Shown one piece after another: positions 1 to 4,035 of a DNA stretch of 5,474 bases. How positions within the stretch are numbered: the stretch's first letter is position 1; every line of letters begins with the position of its first letter. Source of the stretch: Nitratireductor sp. (GTDB taxonomy: Bacteria > Pseudomonadota > Alphaproteobacteria > Rhizobiales > Rhizobiaceae). The DNA lies in the NCBI GenBank assembly GCA_020441735.1, contig JAGRLQ010000291.1:1-5474 (forward strand), given 5' to 3'. Under the pieces are notes generated by a model. That model did not search any database. It was given only the letters and a program-made list of their open reading frames with translations, and was not told the DNA's origin. The position numbers were made by a program, and so were the translations under genes.

Positions 1-337
1 TGCGCTTGGCGAGCAGGATCTGGCCGAGGCAGTTGTTGATCTTGTGCGAACCGGTGTGGTTGAGCTCATCGCGCTTGAAGTAGATCTTCGCGCCGCCCAG
101 ATGCTCCGTCAGCCGCTCGGCAAAATAGAGAGGCGAAGGCCGGCCGGTGTAGTGCTTGTTGAGATAGGCAAGCTCGGCGGCAAACTCCGGATCCTGCTTG
201 GCGGCCTTGTAGGCTTCCTCCAGTTCCAGAATGAGCGGCATCAGGGTTTCAGCCACATAGCGGCCGCCGAAAATGCCGAAATGACCGGCCTCATTGGGGC
301 CTGTACGGAAAGAATTCGGCTGGGCTTGCTTGTTCAC
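1..337 (-). CDS. trpB: Tryptophan synthase beta chain, N-terminal 112 residues (C-terminus outside window)
   Basis: TrpB is the PLP enzyme that condenses indole with serine to give tryptophan, in an alpha2-beta2 complex with TrpA. The visible protein begins MNKQAQPNSF and runs to residue 112. It shows the TrpB N-terminal signature FGGRYVAETLMP (23-34), GRPSPLYFAERL (65-76), and the cofactor motif HTGSHKINN (94-102), in which K99 should form the Schiff base with PLP. About 290 further residues, including the Glu catalytic site and the glycine-rich phosphate loop, lie outside the window. The start is GTG at 335-337: it follows an AGGAG site by 9 nt, and no in-frame ATG lies between it and the trpF stop. 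The gene begins 17 bp after trpF, so the two are almost certainly cotranscribed and trpA is expected next. The family assignment is secure from sequence. Confidence 0.97.
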   Translation of the reverse strand, partial: MNKQAQPNSFRTGPNEAGHFGIFGGRYVAETLMPLILELEEAYKAAKQDPEFAAELAYLNKHYTGRPSPLYFAERLTEHLGGAKIYFKRDELNHTGSHKINNCLGQILLAKR

Positions 338-346
338 GGCACCATA

Positions 347-351
347 CTCCT
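347..351 (-). promoter_or_regulatory. Ribosome binding site that fixes the GTG start of trpB
   Basis: On the minus strand the sequence reads AGGAG, then 9 nt, then GTG. A nearer ATG at 343-345 lies only 1 nt after the AGGAG, in another frame, and ends after three codons at TGA. That spacing suits the GTG and not the ATG, so the GTG is chosen as the trpB start. The site begins 3 nt after the trpF stop codon, a layout compatible with translational coupling. Confidence 0.8.
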
Positions 352-354
352 GCG

Positions 355-1044
355 CTATCCGGCGGCGGCTGTTTTGTAGTTCTTGCCGCCCGGCGGCATA
401 TCCCGCACGGTCTTAATGAAAGCGGCAATCTTTGCAATGTCTTTTCGACCGGGTGCGGCTTCAACACCCGATGAGACATCGATGGAGGTTGCACCCGAAA
501 TCGCCAATGCTTCGGCAATGTTTTCCGCATCGAGACCACCGGAAAGCATCCATGGCGTTTTGGTATCAAGCGCCTGCAACAACTCCCAGTCGAAGGAGAT
601 GCCATTGCCGCCCGGCAGATCGGAGCCTTCCGGCGCCTTGGCATCAAGCAGAAAGCGATCGGTGATCCCTTCATAAGGTACCAGTTTTTCAAGGTCCGAT
701 GCTTCACGAATGGCAAAGGCCTTGATCGCCGGCAGGCCGTGGCGCTTTTTGAGTTCAGCAACCCGCTGTGGCGTTTCCCTGCCATGCAATTGCAGGAAAT
801 CGGGTTTCATGGCCGCCACAATCGCATCCAGGCTGTCATCCTCCGCATCCACGGTAACGGCTACCGTCTTGAGAGGGTGCTGAAAGCCGCGAGCAAGCGC
901 GGCAAGCGACGCTGCCTGTTGCGGCGTCACGTTGCGCGGGCTTTTATCGAAGAAGATGAAGCCTGCCATGTCCGCACCCTCGGAGGCGCAGGTTTCAAGT
1001 GCCTCCGGCGTGGAAAGACCACATATCTTGATCTCAACAGGCAT
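355..1044 (-). CDS. trpF: Phosphoribosylanthranilate isomerase
   Basis: TrpF converts N-(5'-phosphoribosyl)anthranilate to the carboxyphenylaminodeoxyribulose phosphate by Amadori rearrangement, in cytosolic tryptophan synthesis. The 229-residue protein is a single (beta/alpha)8 barrel. Family marks are IKICGL (5-10) with C8 as the expected general base, FFDKSPRNV (31-39) with R37, LQLHG (84-88), FLLDAKAP (131-138) with D134 as the expected general acid, and the phosphate-binding loops GGNG (145-148), SGGL (168-171) and DVSSGVE (189-195). All key residues are present. Length is slightly above the usual 200-220 because of a short tail after residue 215 (MPPGGKNYKTAAAG), which looks unstructured. 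The ATG at 1042-1044 has only a weak GGAA-type ribosome site 7 nt upstream, but IKICGL begins four residues in, so little variation is possible. It is free-standing rather than fused to TrpC, and directly precedes trpB. Confidence 0.97.
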   Translation of the reverse strand: MPVEIKICGLSTPEALETCASEGADMAGFIFFDKSPRNVTPQQAASLAALARGFQHPLKTVAVTVDAEDDSLDAIVAAMKPDFLQLHGRETPQRVAELKKRHGLPAIKAFAIREASDLEKLVPYEGITDRFLLDAKAPEGSDLPGGNGISFDWELLQALDTKTPWMLSGGLDAENIAEALAISGATSIDVSSGVEAAPGRKDIAKIAAFIKTVRDMPPGGKNYKTAAAG

Positions 1045-1071
1045 GAATGTTTTCCGCTACAGGGTTGCGGA

Positions 1072-1108
1072 CCGGTTAGAACATGGGGGAAGTCCCGGAG
1101 TCTACCGG
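1072..1108 (-). other. Imperfect inverted repeat between the YgjP-like gene and trpF
   Basis: Read on the minus strand, CCGGTAGA (1101-1108) can pair with TCTAACCGG (1072-1080) with one bulged base, and a small GGG/CCC hairpin lies between the arms (1087-1096). The structure begins 2 nt after the YgjP-like stop codon. No T-run follows, so it is not a standard Rho-independent terminator. It could be a processing or 3'-end stabilising hairpin, or chance. Confidence 0.3.
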
Positions 1109-1110
1109 AT

Positions 1111-1872
1111 TCACGCTTCGATGCTGATCGCGTGCAGGCCGGAGCCGTTTTTGCGCAGCCAGGCCTTGTGGGTTTCCATATCCGGGCAGATGGCACGCAC
1201 ATGCGACCAGAAACGGTCGGAATGGTTCATTTCCCGCAGATGCGCCACCTCGTGGGCGGCCAGATAATCCAGCACTTCCGGCGGCGCCATGATGATGCGC
1301 CAGGAAAAGGAAAGCGTGCGGGTGGACGAACAGGAGCCCCAGCGCGATGTCGTATCGGTAATGCGGATCTGGCGCGGCCTGACGTCGAGTGCCGCCGCAT
1401 GGCGCGTGACAGCCTCATCCAAGGCGACCCGGGCCTGTTTCTTCATGAAATCGACCACCCGGCGGCCGATACGCGCCGGATCGCCCGGTACCAGAAGGGA
1501 AGCCTCGCCCGCCACCGGCTTTGCCTCGACGACACCGCGCAGACGGTCGAGATGGATAATGCGGTGATCAATGCCCCTGAAAGGGATAACCGCGCCATCC
1601 CCCAGCGCCACGGTTTTCGGCAGACGGGCACGGCGGACCGAAACCCATTGCCGGTTGCGTTCGAGAAATTCATCCAGTTCATGGTCACTGACATGGGCCG
1701 GCATGGTGATCTTCAATCCGTCACCACCCGGCAGCAATCGCAGCGTGATGCGCCGCGATGTGGGATGCTCGATGACGCGCACCGGCAGCATCCAGCCATC
1801 GACCTCGATGTGACGGTCACGGTTGCGGGGCTCCGCCCGGCGCGAGAATTTCGAAAGCAAGCGATTTGCCAT
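1111..1872 (-). CDS. YgjP/DUF45-type zinc metallohydrolase (SprT-like fold, HExxH)
   Basis: This 253-residue protein belongs to the COG1451/DUF45 (YgjP) family of predicted metal-dependent hydrolases with a zincin-type core. The N-terminal part, about residues 22-115, carries the family's beta-rich region with SRRITLRL (39-46), and a stretch ending in NRQWV (73-77). The C-terminal part has RWGSCSS (177-183), the metal motif HEVAH (207-211) with E208 as catalytic base, and NHSDRFW (216-222), where H217 is the likely third ligand. No signal peptide or membrane segment is visible, so it should be cytosolic. The substrate cannot be read from sequence; from memory E. coli YgjP has been linked to UTP hydrolysis, which I would not transfer here without testing. 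The ATG at 1870-1872 is preceded by a weak AAGAG site. The gene lies 66 bp before trpF on the same strand and downstream of a terminator, so it probably has its own promoter. Confidence 0.92.
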   Translation of the reverse strand: MANRLLSKFSRRAEPRNRDRHIEVDGWMLPVRVIEHPTSRRITLRLLPGGDGLKITMPAHVSDHELDEFLERNRQWVSVRRARLPKTVALGDGAVIPFRGIDHRIIHLDRLRGVVEAKPVAGEASLLVPGDPARIGRRVVDFMKKQARVALDEAVTRHAAALDVRPRQIRITDTTSRWGSCSSTRTLSFSWRIIMAPPEVLDYLAAHEVAHLREMNHSDRFWSHVRAICPDMETHKAWLRKNGSGLHAISIEA

Positions 1873-1882
1873 GATGGCTCTT

Positions 1883-1946
1883 TATCCGATTCCGATGGAT
1901 GGATGCAAAGGAGACACAGACCTCGGCCGGGAACCGGGATCGGATA
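1883..1946 (-). repeat. 8-bp inverted repeat in the leader of the YgjP-like gene
   Basis: TATCCGAT at 1883-1890 and its exact complement ATCGGATA at 1939-1946 are separated by 48 nt. Both lie between the upstream terminator and the YgjP-like start. On the minus strand the gene-proximal arm is ATCGGATA followed directly by AAGAG and, 5 nt later, the ATG. The repeat therefore abuts the putative ribosome site. It may be an operator half-site pair, an RNA stem, or coincidence. Confidence 0.4.
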
Positions 1947-1948
1947 CC

Positions 1949-1980
1949 AAATAGCAAAACGGGGCCCAATGGACCCCGTT
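1949..1980 (-). terminator. Rho-independent terminator of the DUF2852 gene
   Basis: On the minus strand AACGGGG (1974-1980) pairs perfectly with CCCCGTT (1958-1964). One mismatch and two more GC pairs (CC/GG) extend the stem towards a 3-nt ATT loop. The 3' arm runs straight into TTTTGCTATTT, a broken T-tract. The hairpin starts 29 nt after the DUF2852 stop. On the plus strand no T-run follows, so it acts in the direction of the genes here. It separates the DUF2852 transcript from the YgjP-like gene. Confidence 0.85.
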
Positions 1981-2009
1981 GCGTGGATTGTACCGTATGG
2001 TGTGACCGA

Positions 2010-2501
2010 TCAGGTATCCGGAACCGACTTGCGGCGGGATTTCGACGGTTTTTCGTCGTCTTCGTCCTTGTTGCCGGTCTCGGCCTTGTAGGATGCCATG
2101 AAGGCATCGAACTCATCCTGATCCTTGGCACGGCGCAGTTCGCGAAGATGCGCTTCGAACTCGGCGCGCATTTCCTCAAGCTTGCGGCGTTCTTCGCGCA
2201 GGCGCTCGATTTCAGCATCACGCCAGTCGTCGAAGGCGACGTTGCCGGTGCTGGAACGCGGACCACGACCGCGGCCGCAAGACCAGTTTCTTGCGAAACC
2301 GTCCGTGGTGCGATTGACGCCCGACTTGAACTCTTCAAGCCTGTCACCCCAGAGGATGTAAGCCAGCATGGCAAGGCCGAGCGGCCAGAAGACCATGAAG
2401 CCGACGATCATCATGGCGATCGTCACCGGGGTCCATGCCGGACGAATCCAGGCGTTGTGATGACCCCGGTACGGGGCACCGCTTGTATGAGTGGTGTTCA
2501 T
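2010..2501 (-). CDS. DUF2852 membrane protein with C-terminal coiled coil
   Basis: The function of this family is unknown; I recognise it as DUF2852, seen mainly in Alphaproteobacteria. The chosen product has 163 residues. Residues 1-24 are polar and His/Asn-rich; about 25-51 form one strongly hydrophobic segment (PVTIAMMIVGFMVFWPLGLA plus seven more) with the family's FWPLGLA core. A basic Gly/Arg stretch follows (RNWSCGRGRGPR, 71-82), then VAFDDWRDAEIERL (88-101) leading into a charged helix predicted to be a coiled coil (about 92-127), the FDAFMASYK box (131-139), and a tail of acidic then basic residues. The likely layout is a single inner-membrane anchor with a cytoplasmic coiled coil. 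The start at 2499-2501 is preferred because GAGAGGG stands 9 nt upstream; an in-frame ATG at 2561 would add 20 unusual residues without a comparable site. It has its own upstream region and terminator, so it is probably monocistronic. Confidence 0.88.
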   Translation of the reverse strand: MNTTHTSGAPYRGHHNAWIRPAWTPVTIAMMIVGFMVFWPLGLAMLAYILWGDRLEEFKSGVNRTTDGFARNWSCGRGRGPRSSTGNVAFDDWRDAEIERLREERRKLEEMRAEFEAHLRELRRAKDQDEFDAFMASYKAETGNKDEDDEKPSKSRRKSVPDT

Positions 2502-2510
2502 ATGTGTTGG

Positions 2511-2517
2511 CCCTCTC
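2511..2517 (-). promoter_or_regulatory. Ribosome binding site of the DUF2852 gene
   Basis: The minus strand reads GAGAGGG 9 nt before the ATG at 2499-2501. This site decides between that start and in-frame ATG codons at 2537 and 2561. Its TGAGAGG core is exactly complementary to CCTCTCA further upstream (2585-2591 on the window), so the site could be masked in a longer transcript. Confidence 0.7.
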
Positions 2518-2571
2518 AACAGTGGATGGCGGATCATCTTCCGCCGGACGCGGCAGATCATCCACCGCTTC

Positions 2572-2583
2572 TCTTACGTAAGA
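2572..2583. repeat. 12-bp perfect palindrome TCTTACGTAAGA
   Basis: The sequence TCTTACGTAAGA equals its own reverse complement. It lies 71-82 bp upstream of the DUF2852 start and covers the proposed -10 box, where a bound dimeric repressor would block transcription. No second copy is seen in the window. It may be an operator; a 12-bp palindrome can also occur by chance. Confidence 0.45.
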
Positions 2584-2604
2584 ATGAGAGGAGCCGCTTT
2601 CAAG
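2576..2604 (-). promoter_or_regulatory. Candidate RpoH-like promoter for the DUF2852 gene
   Basis: On the minus strand CTTGAA (2599-2604) is followed after 16 nt by CTTACGT (2576-2582). This resembles the alphaproteobacterial heat-shock sigma pattern CTTGAA-N16/17-CYTATNT as I remember it, with one mismatch in the -10 box. Read as a housekeeping promoter, the -35 is good and the -10 poor. Transcription would begin near 2569 and leave a leader of about 68 nt. This is a motif match by eye only. Confidence 0.35.
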
Positions 2605-2621
2605 AATAGCGCAGGCTCACG

Positions 2622-2669
2622 ACAGATTACGATTTGGCAATCTGTGCGATAACCCTTTTAATTCAGGGT
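2622..2669 (-). terminator. Weak hairpins downstream of pyrF, possible terminator
   Basis: Two small inverted repeats follow the pyrF stop. ACCCT/AGGGT (2652-2656 with 2665-2669) has an 8-nt AT-rich loop. ACAGATT/AATCTGT (2622-2628 with 2639-2645) has a 10-nt loop. Neither is followed by a T-run on the minus strand, so intrinsic termination would be weak; Rho-dependent ending or read-through into the DUF2852 gene is possible. Confidence 0.3.
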
Positions 2670-2687
2670 ATTAGCGTCAGCCTGCCC

Positions 2688-3395
2688 TCAGGCGGCAACG
2701 CCCGATATCTCTTCGAGAATATCCATTGCCGCCCGTTTTCGGTCGCTTGCGGCAACGATCGGGCGGCCAACCACCAAATGGGAAGCGCCGGCGGCAATTG
2801 CCCTGGCAGGCGTCATGACGCGTTTCTGGTCGCCTGCATCGGCACCGGCGGGGCGAATGCCGGGGGTTACCAGCGCCATCTCAGGGCCGATCTCCGTGCG
2901 AATGGCCTGAGCCTCCTGCGCCGAGGCGACGATGCCGCCCATGCCTGCCTCTGCTGCATCCCTGGCCCGGGCGATTACCAGATCGCTGGCGGAGGCCCCA
3001 TATCCGGCAGCGGTAAGATCAGCATCGTCCATGGACGTCAGCACGGTCGCGCCCAGCAGGCACAGGCCGGAACCCTGTGCTGCCCTGACCGCCGCCCGCA
3101 TGGTCTTGGGATAAGCATGCACCGTCAGCATGTCGAACCCCATCGCCGCGATGTTGGCAACGCCCTTCTCCACCGTATTGTCGATATCGAGGAGCTTCAT
3201 GTCGAGAAAGACCCTGAAGCCATCGCGCTTCAGCTCTCGGGCAAATTCAAGCCCGCCGGCGAAGGCCAGCTGATAGCCGATCTTGAAGAAGCGCACCTCG
3301 CCTTCAAGCGTCTCGACCACCTTGCGGGCTTCTGCAACATCCGGAACATCCAACGCCACAATCAGTCTTTCTCGCAGGGTGTCAGTCAGCGGCAT
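2688..3395 (-). CDS. pyrF: Orotidine-5'-phosphate decarboxylase
   Basis: PyrF decarboxylates OMP to UMP, the last step of de novo pyrimidine synthesis, in the cytosol. The 235-residue protein is a class I (bacterial PyrF type) TIM barrel of normal length. Visible active-site elements are ALDVP (14-18, D16), FKIG (37-40, K38), the catalytic tetrad motif FLDMKLLDID (63-72) with D65, K67 and D70, TPGIR (177-181) with the phosphate-gripping loop up to Q190, and VVGRPI (208-213) with R211 for the phosphate. No key residue is missing. The ATG at 3393-3395 has a strong AGGAAAGG ribosome site ending 7 nt upstream. Only 17 bp separate it from the preceding flavoprotein gene, so it is probably the last gene of that operon. 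Confidence 0.98.
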   Translation of the reverse strand: MPLTDTLRERLIVALDVPDVAEARKVVETLEGEVRFFKIGYQLAFAGGLEFARELKRDGFRVFLDMKLLDIDNTVEKGVANIAAMGFDMLTVHAYPKTMRAAVRAAQGSGLCLLGATVLTSMDDADLTAAGYGASASDLVIARARDAAEAGMGGIVASAQEAQAIRTEIGPEMALVTPGIRPAGADAGDQKRVMTPARAIAAGASHLVVGRPIVAASDRKRAAMDILEEISGVAA

Positions 3396-3412
3396 GTTGT
3401 GGCCTTTCCTGT

Positions 3413-4000
3413 TTAATCCCGCCTGAGCAGGGTGGCTTTTTCCACCAGTGAACGGCAGGCATTTTCCAGTATGCCAGCCTCGCGCTTGCCGGAAATCCGG
3501 CCCATATCATCAAATGCCACATCTGCCCGGCCAAGCGCCATTTGTTCGGACAAGACCTGCATGCCGAGGCGTACCAGAATGTGCCGCAAATGGGTGAGTG
3601 CCGAATAACCGCCCATGGCGCCATCCGACGAGGAGGCAACGAGGGCCAGCTTGTCGCGATAGGGCTTTAGCGGCTTGTCGCCATCGCTGGAAACCCGGCT
3701 TACCCAGTCAATGGCGTTTTTCAGAAGCGGTGGCAGTGAGCCATTATATTCCGGCGTTACCATGACAATCCCGTCATGACGCGCAAACTGGCGGGCAAGC
3801 TTTACCGCGTTTTCGGGTATGCCTTTCTCTTTCTCCAGGTCCTCATCCATGATCGGCAACGGATAGTCGGTGAGCGTGATGCGGGTAACCTCGCATTCCA
3901 TCGTCGCCAGTTGCGCTGCATAAGCATCAGCGGTTTTCTGGCTGTAGGCGCCGGACCGGATCGATCCGGCAAGGACAAGGATTGCGGGTTCTCGCTTCAT
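3413..4000 (-). CDS. NADPH-dependent FMN reductase-like flavoprotein
   Basis: This 195-residue protein belongs to the NADPH-dependent FMN reductase family of the flavodoxin-like fold (relatives include ChrR, YieF and azoreductases of this type). Such enzymes bind FMN and use NAD(P)H to reduce flavins, quinones, chromate or azo compounds; the real substrate cannot be told from sequence. The FMN-phosphate loop is LAGSIRSGAYS (10-20), and the second signature is PEYNGSLPPLLKNAIDW (83-99), which shapes the flavin site and dimer face. SSSDGAMGG (123-131) is the third flavin-contacting loop. No membrane segment or signal peptide is seen, so it should be cytosolic. The ATG at 3998-4000 has GGAG 6 nt upstream. 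It stands 35 bp after the aldehyde dehydrogenase and 17 bp before pyrF, most likely in one transcript. A role in quinone or oxidative stress defence is only a family-level guess. Confidence 0.93.
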   Translation of the reverse strand: MKREPAILVLAGSIRSGAYSQKTADAYAAQLATMECEVTRITLTDYPLPIMDEDLEKEKGIPENAVKLARQFARHDGIVMVTPEYNGSLPPLLKNAIDWVSRVSSDGDKPLKPYRDKLALVASSSDGAMGGYSALTHLRHILVRLGMQVLSEQMALGRADVAFDDMGRISGKREAGILENACRSLVEKATLLRRD

Positions 4001-4035
4001 CTCAGGCTCCGTTTTCGGTCAGACCGGATAACACC

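Noticed and set aside
1045..1110. Trp-type attenuator leader before trpF
   Set aside because: There is no small ORF with tandem Trp codons, no pair of alternative stems with a T-tract, and the gap is too short for a classical attenuator.
739..2091. Long plus-strand open frame (450 codons) spanning trpF and the YgjP-like gene
   Set aside because: It lies antisense to two well-recognised genes and crosses their intergenic region and the terminator. Its product is rich in Arg, His and Gly with no recognisable domain, as expected for an antisense shadow in GC-rich DNA.
2502..2561. Longer DUF2852 product starting at the in-frame ATG at 2561 (183 residues)
   Set aside because: The extra 20 residues are Arg-rich and lack a good ribosome site, while GAGAGGG sits at the right distance from the ATG at 2501. 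The extension would also cover the leader structures.
1899..2609. Plus-strand open frame (236 codons) opposite the DUF2852 gene
   Set aside because: Its reading crosses the terminator hairpin and opposes a gene with a clear membrane segment, coiled coil and ribosome site. No family resemblance is seen.
2634..3416. Plus-strand open frame (260 codons) opposite pyrF
   Set aside because: pyrF on the other strand has all catalytic motifs; the plus-strand product is a low-information antisense translation.
4001..4035. Small hairpin CGGT-CTG-ACCG between the aldehyde dehydrogenase and the FMN reductase gene
   Set aside because: The stem has only four pairs and on the minus strand is followed by A residues rather than a T-run, so it is not a terminator and does not argue against cotranscription.
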